NCBI GenBank assembly: GCA_037367355.1 | Contig: CM074697.1 | Location: 3,596,001-3,660,000, forward strand | DNA length: 64,000 bases | Source of the DNA: Neoscytalidium dimidiatum | Lineage: Eukaryota; Ascomycota; Dothideomycetes; Botryosphaeriales; Botryosphaeriaceae | Direction: 5' to 3' | In this document: one piece after another, positions 22,431 to 33,382 of the stretch | How positions within the stretch are numbered: the stretch's first letter is position 1 | Layout: every line of letters starts with the position of its first letter | The notes under the pieces: generated by a model | Database searches by the model: none | What the model saw: the letters and a program-made list of their open reading frames with translations, nothing else | What the model was told of the DNA's origin: nothing | Program-made: the position numbers and the translations under genes

Positions 22431-23752
22431 GGGACATTAGTGGGTAATTGCAGCGCCATGTAAAGATTGGCTCGTTACAGGCGCTTGCCGTATATATTCA
22501 AAGAACCCGGCAGCGTGTATTGCCGGCCGATAAATTATTTTTATTCAATCATTAATCATGTCTGTTCTGTGTTGAAGAGGGTATCCGTAGGTGAAAGCAC
22601 TTGCACCCACGTAACACAGATCTCAACTTGCTAGGAACTTGTTCAGAGCCTAAATCACATGCAATAATAGCCAAAACCTTTTCCACAATTATCCCGATCC
22701 TCCGGGAGTTTACCATCAGCCTGATGAGAAGCTTACCAGACCGTGTTCCAAGTGGGATTTCCTGGATCGAGGCGGGAAGACAAACTCAACACTTTCCTCA
22801 CACAAGGTTCGTCCATCGCTGTACGAAAAGAGAGCATGATCCTCTGGGCATCGCATTGAATCTTGTTATAACCACTTGATATTGGCGATATGCTCAGTTG
22901 TTTCCTAGCATATGGAGCTGATCTCAACGCTTCTGCACGGTCAAAATCTGTCTGGGAAACATTCTTGGACGCAATTTTCTCCCTGTTGGAAACGACCCAG
23001 CACGCTCTGGTCCTGCAGAAAGGACAAGAGACATTCATTACGCCATTCCTGGCAAACGGCGCTGATCCGTTTGTGTCCGGACTAGGCCGTGACGGAAGTC
23101 TCTCTCATTAACCGCATTCATCGACCGGTGTTTTTCTCTGCATGCAGCAAAGGAACTATCGCTACTTGTGGAACGCGAGAGCGAACATTAGAGGGATCGA
23201 GAGATTTGGGCGTATCGCAGACTACCACTCGACTCCCTCGTAACTGTCGGAGTGAAAAGGCGCGACGCCGCACTATTTCAAGCGCGGGGTTAGAGACCCC
23301 ATATTTTCTGACAGAAACTTACCCGCGTCGCTATACAGATCAAACGAACTAGTTATTTGTGGCTACTTAGCGCACTCCTACGACGGCAATCTTGCGTATA
23401 GCCATATCCACTGACAAGCATAGCCTACGGTAACCGACGTACTGAGAAATCAGGGGCCGACTTTCAGCACCATGATAATGGGAACATGTTACTTTCCTGT
23501 CGACAGATTGCGTCCATCAAATACTATCACAGCAAAGCAGCTATGCGGTTCGAAATCTTGCCACATCCGTCTTCCAACTCTGCATGAATCGTAAAAGAAT
23601 TTCCATTTCTCTACAACAACAACATCATCCCGTCCGGGACCCATTCTCTAAACCCCGCTCGCTACCCAAGCACCAATGCAAAAGAAGAAGAGACATGAAA
23701 AGAAAAAGGCCCGTTCCAATATCGCACACCCCTATCCCATTTCTCCCCCCTA
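22431..23752. other. Intergenic region around the ankyrin relic
   Basis: Apart from the relic at 22875-23111, no gene is supported. It separates the 3' ends of the carboxypeptidase (plus) and PAN2 (minus), so it need not contain promoters. Confidence 0.4.
22875..23111 (+). pseudogene. Ankyrin-type relic (C-terminal fragment)
   Basis: One short frame reads LDIGDMLSCFLAYGADLNAS, then KSVWETFL and later ITPFLANGADPFVSG. The pair of LxxGADxN/P phrases with a V-W-x-x-x-L insertion resembles the C-terminal ankyrin part of fungal NACHT/STAND proteins. A TAA precedes it in frame and no NTPase domain is visible upstream, so it is most likely a remnant. A short independent gene cannot be excluded. Confidence 0.35.
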
Positions 23753-26700
23753 CTAAGGCGCCGGCGCAGGTGGCGGTCTCCATCCCCCACCGGCACCACC
23801 ACCACCGCTGCCGACACCGCCCGCGGTCCCGGGCCTCACGGGCGTAATGCCCCTCTGCGGCGTAACGCTGCCGGCCAACTCCGGCGTCGCGGTCTCGGCC
23901 CTCTTGGGCAGGGCGGCACCGCCGCTGCCGGGCACCTTGAAGCCGAGCTCCCAGCCGCGCTTGTAGATGTCCCTGACCATCTCCTCGCACACGGCCAGGC
24001 CCTCGGCCTCCTCGACCGCGCGCCAGTGCTTCCACAGCTTCAGGGCGGTGCGGGCGTCCTCGACCGAGTCGTGCGTGCTCTGCTGGATGTCCTCCTCCAG
24101 CACGATCCACGCGAGGAAGCGGAGGCTGAGCTTGCGCTGGCGTGCCGGGATGAAGTACAGGTCGACCGTGTCGACCACCTGGGCCTTGGGCACGTGGATG
24201 TTGATCGTGCGGAAGTCCTTGGGCAGGCCGTGCCCGACGAAGATGCAGCCGAGGTTGAGGAGCAGCCAGAGCTTCTTGTACGCGACCTTCAGCCCGACGA
24301 GCGCGTGCTTGGACGTCGCGCGGTCGAGGTCGCCCGGCGAGATGCCCGAGAAGAGCGTGAGATGGTCGACGATGGGCTCCGTGATGGCGATGTAGTCGTC
24401 GATGAACGGGCGGCCCTCGTCTTCGCCATCGCCGCCCCGCAGCACAGACACGCGCGCCAGGCCGAGCCGCGAAGGGCGGATCGTCTCGCGTTGGCCCGAA
24501 GCGCTGATCTCGATCTCTTCGCGCTGCAGGGAGACGAATTCGGCGTCGATGGCGACGGGCCAGCCTGGCCCGGGATGTTCGCTTGGGTGGAGCGGCTTGA
24601 AATCCGGGTTGTCATTATCATTGGGGCCCCAGGTGCGGTAGAGGAGGGAAGTGTCGAGGTTCTCCTTCCATGTGTCGTCGATATGGTGGCTCGCCTTTAC
24701 GCTTTCGTAGGTCAGTACCGAAGGGAGCTTCCAGTTGGGCTCGAAGCGGAGGGCTTCTTCTTTTGTGACGGGGCGAACGAGGAAGTCGTTGAAGAGATGC
24801 CATTTGCTCTCGGCTTCCTCGTTGCGTGACGATGGCGCGACATTGATCATTGAAACCAGGTGAGATTTCTGGTTCTCACCACTGTTGATATCCGCAACGA
24901 CGCCAACTAGTTCGTATACCTGAATGTCGTAGATATTTCGCCGCAAGTGGTGCTCAAGATCCTGACCTTCGTAACAGAAGAACTGGCCCTGATTGACAAT
25001 GATACCGATCTTCTCAGGCAACCAATTAGGTGTCGTCCACAGCTGCTTCGCCTCATGGCTATGGATAGCAGCGTTAATCATCAAGATTGGAGGGATATTC
25101 TGGATTGTCTTCCTCGCTGCAAGCTGCTGGTACCGTTTGCACCTGTCGCACCAACCCCTATTCTGGTCCTGTCTCTCAACGCTAGCCTTCAGGATCTGGG
25201 AGAAGGTAGGTCGAGAGGCTCGCATTGGGTTCTTCATCGTGTTCTTAGGCGGATACACCAGCTCGTGTACCAGACTAGCGCCAGGTCGTCTCGTTTCATT
25301 ATTGCATTGTGCACATCGTATGTTGGCCACAGCATTGGTCGTGAAGGCATGGTCCAAATGGCTGACACCTTGCGCCATCTGGCGGAAGTCGGCCGTCAGC
25401 TTATCCAAGAGGAAGCGGTTGAGGTTTTGAATCATTATTGTAAGAGAGCTGTTCGGGGAGTGCTCCTCCAGCAAGCCCAGCGAAGCAGCGTTTGAAAGCC
25501 CGCTGAATGTCTTCAAGAAATTTGTCGCCTGACAGTTCTGGCCGCACGCTTTCTCCAGCATATCGATAAGGAAGCCCAGCTCGCACAGCAGACAATTTTC
25601 GAATAAACAAGATGTTGCAGCGTGATGCAATGCCAAGTTGCGCACTAGCGGAGTGAATCTGAAAAGTTGAAGTAGAGGGTTTGCGTAGGAATTAGCAATG
25701 TGTGTCTCAAGGCCCGAGTACTCGGTCTTATTGTAATACCTGCAATCTGTAAGTATGTTTAGTTGTTCAAGCAAGAGCGAGGGGTGTCGCCAACTTACTT
25801 GAAATCAAAGTCATCCACACCGAATTTGCTGTACTTAATCTCAACATTGCGGTACATGACCGGGACGTCTTTCTTCGTAGCTCCATCGAGCATCATGTCC
25901 GTCAGTGCCTCGAGCGTCTCGCTCATCCTGCGTTCGCCCTCCTTGCTTCCATTACCATCTCTCGCTTTCTCGCTAAGGAATTTCGGAGCCACGAGCGGAT
26001 TGTCCTTCTCCGGCATTCGGGTCGCCTGGACTTGATTCCTTCGCAGCTTTCGAGGGTTGGGGGCCCAGTGTCCCATCTCCGCCCGCTTCAAGCTCGCTTG
26101 CACTTGGGAGTCGATCTTTGGTGGCGGTGCGCCGACTTCGAAGATCATGTGGCTCGGCCAGACGGACAAGAGAGTTTCTCTATAGTACGGCATACCAATT
26201 GTGCTGAGAGGAGTATCCATAGACCAGTCCAGTTTCGGAGTAGGGATAGAATGATCCGGAAATTCGGTCGGTTGGCTCTGATCGGTGAATCGGACCTTCG
26301 TGGGTGAACCCCATATCCGGATGGAGCACAGCGCATCTGTAAGGGCAAGCGCTTCTCCGGACGGTGCCATCTCCAGGCACGTCAGATATGTTTCGTAGAG
26401 GTTGACTTGACGGACATTGGCTGTATTCGGGTTCATGAGGTCAACAACTTGTAGCTGTCCGGACTGCGATGCCACGATGCTTGTTGTCGACATACGGGGG
26501 TGCATGCGAACGAAAGCAGCTCCGACATGGAAGGGTATGGGCGGAAGCGGCAACAGCGTCTTTAGGTCGTAGACGTATGCGAATGGGTCCAAGATGAGGT
26601 TGTTCAGCTGCCTCCTTGAATAACCGCACGTAACCAGGAAGTCCGACTTCGCATCCATGTCATTGATCCACTCCTTATGCGCCTGCCATGACTTGACAAC

Positions 26701-27565
26701 CTTGAAGTTCAATGGGTCAATGATCTGCACCATCCCGGTCGTAGTCGCCGCGCATATGTACTGGCCGCCCTTCTTCATCATAGTATAGCTGTTCTCCGCC
26801 GGCAGCGTCTCGGTAATGGTCCCCTTCTCGACATCGATACGGAACATGGTATCCTGGCAGCCCGCCACCAGCACCTCATGTACGCCCTTGGAGGTGAAGC
26901 TCATGCACCGCAAGTCCTTAAACGCATCGTTCCTGTGCCATCATCAGCCCTGCCTGCCCGACCCACTGCCCTCTGCCAGGTATGCGGGGTGCCTCGTACG
27001 TGAGATGCCATTGCGTCAGTCCGCGCCTGCTCGCCAGATGCACGCTGCGCACCGATATGCTCAGAACGCCCTTGTCGCAAAACAGCAGCTGCTTGACCGC
27101 GCCTTCGGGGCTGGGGTGCGCGCGGTAGGACGTGTAGCGCTGGAGCTCCGGGCCGAAGAACGAAGATACACGGCCCTACAACCATTTCCCAACTTCCGTC
27201 AGCCTTTGATATTCTCTGTAGAAATTGCAAGAGTAGAGATGCGTGGGTATATCGCCGTGAAGTATTGGGTTTCGCGGTAGAGCTGGGGCACTCACGTAGT
27301 CGTTACCCGCCCATAGTAGATCTTGATGTGTGTCGAATGCGACAGTCGTGGCAGGCGTGGGCATGGCGTGCGGGCCCGGGGGAGGCAGCGGAATCTGACT
27401 GAGCTGTTGTTGTCGCGCAGACGTCAGCATTGCTGCCCAGGCTTTTGCAACCAACTTCGCGCGATACGAAACGAAGTCGCGCGCCCGAAGACAAGGCGCG
27501 GGGCATGGTGGTGCGGTGATGCGGCCCGGAGAAGAGTTGCGTACCTCGTCCCAGTCTGCCTCCAT
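23753..27565 (-). CDS. PAN2: PAN2, catalytic subunit of the PAN2-PAN3 poly(A) nuclease
   Basis: Exons 27565-27545 (only 21 nt), 27403-27296, 27175-27000, 26932-25799 and 25739-23753 give 1141 aa, the normal PAN2 length. The start MEADWDE fits the family. The N-terminal WD40 propeller covers roughly 20-350 ([43 protein letters not shown]-like [17 protein letters not shown]). The inactive USP-like domain follows ([35 protein letters not shown]). The C-terminal RNase T/DEDD exonuclease has AIDAEFVSL (about 875), [11 protein letters not shown] (about 983) and [11 protein letters not shown] (about 1033), supplying D, E, D, H and D. It shortens mRNA poly(A) tails in the cytoplasm with PAN3. The Gly/Pro-rich tail after about 1090 is low complexity. 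Confidence 0.97.
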
Positions 27566-28189
27566 GATGGCTGCGTGCGCGCTACGTCGGCGGCGGCGGT
27601 TTCTTCATCTGCAAGGGGCCCGGAAGGAGAAAGGATATGGAGCGGAGGACGTTGCGGAGGCGGACGCGGAGGAGCAGCAGCTCGAGTTCGACGGGAGACC
27701 TGGACGGAGCTCAGCCCAGCGTAGCAACGCAAGCGCACTCGGCGAGTCGGCACTGCAGGGACCCATGACAAGGCCCCACGCGTCAAGTCTCAGCGCCGTC
27801 CGTCCATCCAGCTGTGGCGCAGGTTCTTTGCTCCTACTTCCAACGTGTCCCACTGCTCCTCTTTTATCAACACTTCCATATATTCCATGATCGTGCATCT
27901 AGCATCCGAGCTGCCTGGAAATACAGCCTGAGCGAACCTATCTGACAAGCAAATACTCGAACAAAATGCTTGTCTCTCTTTGAACCAGGCCCCATTTATT
28001 ATCGCAGATCCGCCGTGCACTCCCCATGCTCTCATCTCTCTCCGTTACACTAGCCATCTACGCAGTGCTCTCGAAAGACTTCCTTCCCAGGTTGAATTTC
28101 ACAGTTCCCCACACCATGTGCATTCCACTAGCAGGATGACTACCCTTTAATACGGTCGACCGCAATGCAGCCTGGAACCTAACTCGCTG
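27566..28189. other. PAN2 upstream region
   Basis: Promoter side of PAN2 and 3' flank of the M35 paralogue A. No gene seen. Confidence 0.4.
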
Positions 28190-29616
28190 TCAGCGACTGC
28201 ACCTAGTACCAGTCAACGTCGAATAACACTTACTTTGCCCGAAGAACCCATAGGTATCGGCATTTCCCAATGCGCGGTCCCTCCTTATCGTCGTACAAGC
28301 CGGCCAGCCTTGCCCGTTTCGAAAACTCCGCAATGGTGGGTCAATTATGCCCCTGGTCCTACCAAAACGATTGATGAGGGTGAGCGCCATGTCCCGAACG
28401 TGGCAGGTTTCCGTGAAGTTTTCCATTTGCAAGAACGGGGGGCAAAGAATGATGTTACTTCCACCCGATTCGGCCCATGTGAACATGTTAACTCTGCACC
28501 TGGGGGTCGGGTCGAAGCAGGTGAGCTTGATGGTCGAACTTCGCACCACTGTCGTATACCCCGCTATTGCGTAGAGGTTGCGTGCAACGAGACATCGGTC
28601 GGGCATCAAGGTCGAGTGGTAGTAGGCGAAAAATCTTGCCGATGTCAGCTACATCGCAAAGATTCAATTCTCTACGGCATGCTCACTTGGAATTGATACT
28701 ATGGCCGAAAACGATTGCCTCGGTGATGCCAGTGGTACACATCTCGAAAGTCCACTCTAGAGCATCCTTGATCAGCTCTTTCTGAGCGTCATTACAGCCA
28801 AAATCAACGATCTCGATGTCAGTCTTGGGCGGGAGCCGGTCATTGATGGCAGCAATTGCCTCCATTGCATCCGCAGAACTGATTCTCATCGAAAGTGTGT
28901 TGCTGAGCACGTCCAGGTTTTTCTGCTCGTCGAGTCCCTTCCCACGCGGCTTAACGAGGTATGTGTCCTGGACAATGGCCTTGTAATAGCCGTGATCACC
29001 GTGCGATGCTGCGACGGAAGAAATATCCCACTGATGATGGTGGCATTTACGTGTCAGCGCCGGTCTGTTTTGCAACGTGAGGAGATGGCATGATACGAAC
29101 AATTTCAGCAACCGAGAAGTCCGCGAAGTAGGTTTCGCCCACTCCGAGCACGGTCCAGTCTTCGTCTAACCATTCGCCGGTGTAGTCTGCGGACCCTCCA
29201 ACGTACTCAGCACGCTTATTGTTCAACGTTTCCTTGTTCGTCTCGAACAAATCAACCTTCCAGACCGGACGATTGTCGAACAGGTTTTCGACGTTGAGTA
29301 TGTCGATATCGACAGTGCCATCGTTCGTGATGTTTGCCGTGATGTTGACCTTGCCATTCGTGGTGAGCGTTATTTCAAGTGACATGGTCACGTCACGCTT
29401 GACGTTATCATCTCCAGTAACGGTGGTATTGATGCTTCGCTTCGGGTAGAGCGTGTTGAAGTGCTGCTCTAAGTCTCCAACGATCATATCATCATCGTGG
29501 GGGAGGATCTCTGAGCGCTTAAGTTCCCTGAAGCATTGGTGCAACGCATTGGGAACACCGCCAGTGGTTGCCATGGCCAGCAGAGCCGTGAAAATGAGCA
29601 ACAAAGGCACCTTCAT
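28190..29616 (-). CDS. Deuterolysin-like (M35) protein A, zinc motif lost
   Basis: Exons 29616-29101, 29030-28687 and 28634-28190 give 434 aa. A signal peptide (MKVPLLLIFTALLAMATTG) and an Asn-rich propeptide-like region (RSINTTVTGDDNVKRDV, VWKVDLFE) are followed by an M35-like domain: DFGCNDAQKELIKDALEW, ILCPPFLQMENFTETCHVRDMALTLI and ALGNADTYGFF. It aligns along its length with paralogue B, sharing three intron positions except B's extra one. Where B has ILHEIGHSRHVI, A reads LINRFGRTRGII, so the HExxH zinc-binding and catalytic motif is absent. The gene is otherwise open and spliceable, so A may be a secreted pseudoprotease or binding protein. A GTAAGT donor near 28227 could replace the last residues. 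Without HExxH, classical M35 activity is not expected. Confidence 0.75.
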
Positions 29617-30250
29617 GGTGAAATAGAGCGTGGCCTCAGCGAAGAAAAGAGGTTGACGGAATGGTCGATCACGGATTGTTGGTGGAGAGCAGCTAAGGAG
29701 GAGTCGTGGCAAGACCTTGATGGAGGCGAGCTGTACCTACTAGTCTGATGACGGAAGCACTTTTGTCCACTGCACATGTCTTCGTTCCTTCTTTACTTCC
29801 TTTCACTGCGCGGGGCTACTCGGATGCTGAGACAAATAGAGGCAAGTATTTTGCTGTTGATCGAGCTATGTGACAAAATCCTGGCCGTTCCCCGTCTACT
29901 TATCAGGGTCACCGAGGAGGGAAAAATAAAAGAGAGACCACCGAAGCACAATCACATAATTCAGGTATTTCTTTGTATTGCTTTCTATAATCTCCGGATA
30001 ATAATTAACTGGATGGTTCTGAATGCTCTTCCAGTGGTAGCTACGACTCTTAGCCCCCTTTGCACTTTCAAGGTTACCCGAATCTTTTCCTTTGTCAAGA
30101 GAACCGCGCAGATGCACACAAGCTTCCGAGTACCAATGAATTTAAGCAACCGGCCCAGCTCAATACGTATCAATCAGAGGTAAGCAAGGGATTTCAACCG
30201 CTGCGTCCGCATTAGCTATTGAATTCAACATGAGGGAAACTTGGGAATGA
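29617..30250. other. Spacer between the M35 paralogues
   Basis: About 630 AT-rich bases holding the promoter of paralogue A and the 3' flank of B. Nothing else recognised. Confidence 0.4.
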
Positions 30251-31917
30251 CTAACACTGCGCATAGTATGCGTATGTATCTGCGTTCTGCATCGAGTCCC
30301 TCCTGCTCAGCCACTTGCAATCAGGCCAACCGTCACCGCCCGGCACATCTTCCAGATGAGGTCGAATTACATGCCTGCTGTGCCCAATCTCATGCAGAAT
30401 GGTGCCAGCGAGATCATGCCTGTGGCAATGCACCGTTGCCGTCGGCAGTGACCACGCCCGAGGGCAGAGGTATATGTTCTTGTCTGCCTCCCAGTTGTAT
30501 GCAACGAGGCTCAATGCATCACACAAGACAAAGGCATCGATGCAATGGATCACTGCGGATTCGGATTCTCGCACCTGATTAGCCACAGCTGCAATGGCCA
30601 TGAAGTTCGCCGCAACTATGCATCGATCCCTCCTGAGAATCGAATGGTAATATTGCCAGAACCTTGCGGTCGTTAGCTACACCACATACACACGCCATTG
30701 CATAGATTGGCTTGCATACCTGGACTGAATACTCCATCCGTATACCAGCGCGTCGTCTGCAGCTTGCTGAGCCGATATCTTCACATGAATCAGAGCCTCC
30801 GAGATTCGCTCCTGCTGAAAAGGCATGCATGTATTTTCGTCGATCTGTGTTCCTGTGCCGGGAGCAACGGCTTGGATGTGCGCGAGCTGAGCGGAGTGGA
30901 TCTCGGAAGCTTTGGTACCGTTGACAAAAATCTCCATGTGCGGGCTTACTACGCCTACGGACGCTCCCTCCTGCGGTCCACTTCCTGCCCAACCAATGCG
31001 ATATGTATCATGTACCATCACTCTGAACAGTCCACCGTCAGAGAGGTCGTACTGAAGGTAGTTTGTATGTGTCAGCCAGGCCTGCTTTTTTTTTTTTTTT
31101 TTTTGCGGCATGCGGAAATGCCTTAATACGTACCAGCTGAGCTAAATCGAACTCCACAGAAATTTCTTTGCCAGTGCTGATCGTTATCCAATCTTTCTCA
31201 GTCCAATTGCGAGCATAGTAAGCGGAGAAACCCGCGAATTCGAGCGGACCGTTGCCTATGGTACCACGTAACATCTCTGCATGGCGATGCATAACGGTCC
31301 TGTGACTTACCATACAAGCCGCGGTACATATGAACCTTTTTAACCGGGAGGGGATCCAGCAAATTGTTGACTTTAAGAACCTTGAGATCGACGGTCCCGT
31401 TGTTCGTGATTTTAGCTTGAACTCTCGTATCCTGAACGAGGTGAAGCTTGACATCAAGTGAGCCGGTGCCCTTTCGCTCGACGTTGTCCTTGCCAGAGAT
31501 GGCTTTAAGAACCTTGAGATCGACGGTCCCGTTGTTCGTGATTTTAGCTTGAACTCTCGTATCCTGAACGAGGTGAAGCTTGACATCAAGTGAGCCGGTG
31601 CCCTTTCGCTCGACGTTGTCCTTGCCAGAGATGGTGAGCTCGACGCTCCGCTTGGGATAAAGCGCGCTGAAGTGTTCGGTGAGATTTTCGGAACCAATGT
31701 CTCGCGGGCTAGGCCAGCACAGAATTTCGAGGCAATTTTCCTCCGTCAGCGGACGTGGAAAACCTGGACGGCCCGCAGTTTCTGGATCAATGGACTCTTG
31801 GTCGTAAGCCTCTTGGTCGTAAGGGTGTGCGTCTGTAGAATTCGAGCCGAGGACCTCCAACGCGGGAGAAACCCAGGCCAGCATGACCATAAGTAGGAGT
31901 AGGACGAGATGCTTCAT
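30251..31917 (-). CDS. Deuterolysin-like (M35) metalloprotease B with internal duplication
   Basis: Exons 31917-31311, 31255-31134, 31051-30720 and 30662-30251 give 490 aa. The signal peptide is MKHLVLLLLMVMLAWVSPA. The propeptide-like part contains a 44-aa segment (from about ISGKDNVERKGTG) present twice in tandem; paralogue A has it once. The C-terminal domain shows M35 features: IYLCPRAWSLPTATVHCHRHD, then LHEIGHSRHV with intact HExxH, then MQNADTYAYYAQC at the end. The usual aspzincin GTxDxxYG is not obvious; an Asp in EDVPGGDGW may serve as third ligand. M35 enzymes are secreted zinc endopeptidases made as proproteins. The intron at 31052-31133 contains an 18-base homopolymer. The gene lies directly upstream of A in the same orientation, pointing to old tandem duplication. 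Confidence 0.8.
31371..31634 (-). repeat. Perfect 132-bp tandem duplication inside M35 gene B
   Basis: Bases 31371-31502 and 31503-31634 are identical by eye over 132 bp. The unit is 44 codons, so the frame is kept. Identity with no silent change indicates a recent event or an assembly artefact. Confidence 0.9.
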
Positions 31918-33382
31918 TGTGGAGGAGAGCGCGATGTTGGGCGAAGGAAAGAGTTGGTTGCAGAAGTTTGGAAGAGAGAGTGTCTCAAGAAAGATCTTAG
32001 CGCAAACTCTTAATGATAAAATACGCGATAACGCTTCTGGAAAGAATCTGTATTGGAACTGCGCACGTCTGCAAATGTGAATGAGGCTGGCGGATGGGGG
32101 CAAGTGACTCACCGCACATAGTCCCCTTCACTTCAACAACCTTTCCCTCTCTTCACTTTCCACCAAGCACGCAGATCAGGGTCCAGTCTAGTGTATGCAA
32201 CTTTCTCGATCCGGTAATAGCTTGTAAGTTCGAACGTAGAGTCAATAGAAGTGAGCATAGCTCCATAGCAGACACTATTCCCTCCCCATTACTTTCCACC
32301 GCGTGCGAAGATCAGGGTGCGCCCCAGTCCAGTCTATGCAACTGTCTCGATCAGGTAATAACTCGTAATTTCAAACGTAGAGTCAATAGAAGTGAACATA
32401 ATATCCCCAGCAGACACTGTTCCTTCCCCTTCACTTTCGACCGCACACGCAGATCAGGGTCCGGCCCAGTCCAGTCTATGCAACTGTCTCGATCCGGTAA
32501 TACCTTATAAGTTCGAACGTAGAGTCAATAGAGGTGGATATATATAGTCTTCCTACTCAGTACTATTGCCTTCCTTTCTATTTCTACTAAGACCGTAGAT
32601 TAGGGTCCGGTCTAGTCTATGCAACTGTCTCGATCCGGCAATACTTTATAACTTCGAACGTAGAGTCAATAGAAGTGGGATATAAATAGTCCTTCTAGTA
32701 AATACTATTGCGTCCCTTTCCACTTCTACTAAGCACGCAGATCAGGGTCTAGTCTACTCTATGTAAATGTCTAGATCCGGTAATTTTTTCTAACTTCGAA
32801 CGTAGAGTCAATAGAAGTGAACACGGTCTCGCTGGTGGATACCATCCCTTCACCTTCATCACTCCGATGCGCTCAAGTTCTCAGTTTCGGAACAAGTACG
32901 CCCACCACGACCTGACATAAGCCTCACCACAAGAGAACCGGACGACTTCGTCGTAACCCTCACGTTCAAAAGACCCCAAGTCGATCACCTCCAGCTAAAT
33001 CCCCTTTCGCGCGATCAGACAACCACTTCCTACGCCACGAGCGCAATCAACAGTCTGTTTCACCAAGTCAAACGAGCAGAATTTTTTCCGTGAGGTATTT
33101 CATTCATTTTATCTCTTCTCTGGCGAACCCGAGCCTCGTTATACGTACAGCTCGTCGCACTACGCATGCATCACCCCTTCTCCTCTTCCCTATTACCCAA
33201 GAGGCGCACATCTTTTTGCCTCACGCATGCCTTAATACACAGGCCGACTCCTCTCTTCCGTCATCTTCATCAAGAAGACCAATTTGAACCAAAAAGGAAA
33301 AGTTGAAAATGCATCAAAATCGCCAACAGGAAATGAAAAGATTTCAGTAAAAAGGGAATAGTCGGAAAACCGCATTTCCTCT
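31918..33382. other. Intergenic region with tandem array
   Basis: Promoter side of M35 gene B followed by the array at 32145-32860 and then pyrimidine-rich DNA to the end of the PEP carboxykinase gene. No gene seen. Confidence 0.5.
32145..32860. repeat. About 141-bp tandem repeat array, five degenerate copies
   Basis: The anchor GTAGAGTCAATAG recurs at 32236, 32377, 32519, 32660 and 32802, giving a period of 141-142 bp. A second shared block (TATGCAACTGTCTCGATCCG) precedes each anchor. Copies 4-5 and the segment around 32530-32720 are more AT-rich; where earlier copies have CAGATCAG, one later copy has TAGATTAG. No coding potential or terminal inverted repeats were seen. Confidence 0.9.

Noticed and set aside
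24026..24829. 267-codon frame antisense to the PAN2 exonuclease domain
   Set aside because: Glu/Val/Asp-rich shadow of PAN2 coding sequence.
31085..31104. 18-base homopolymer as possible transposon poly-A tail
   Set aside because: It sits inside a well-defined intron of the M35 gene with no element or target-site duplication around it.
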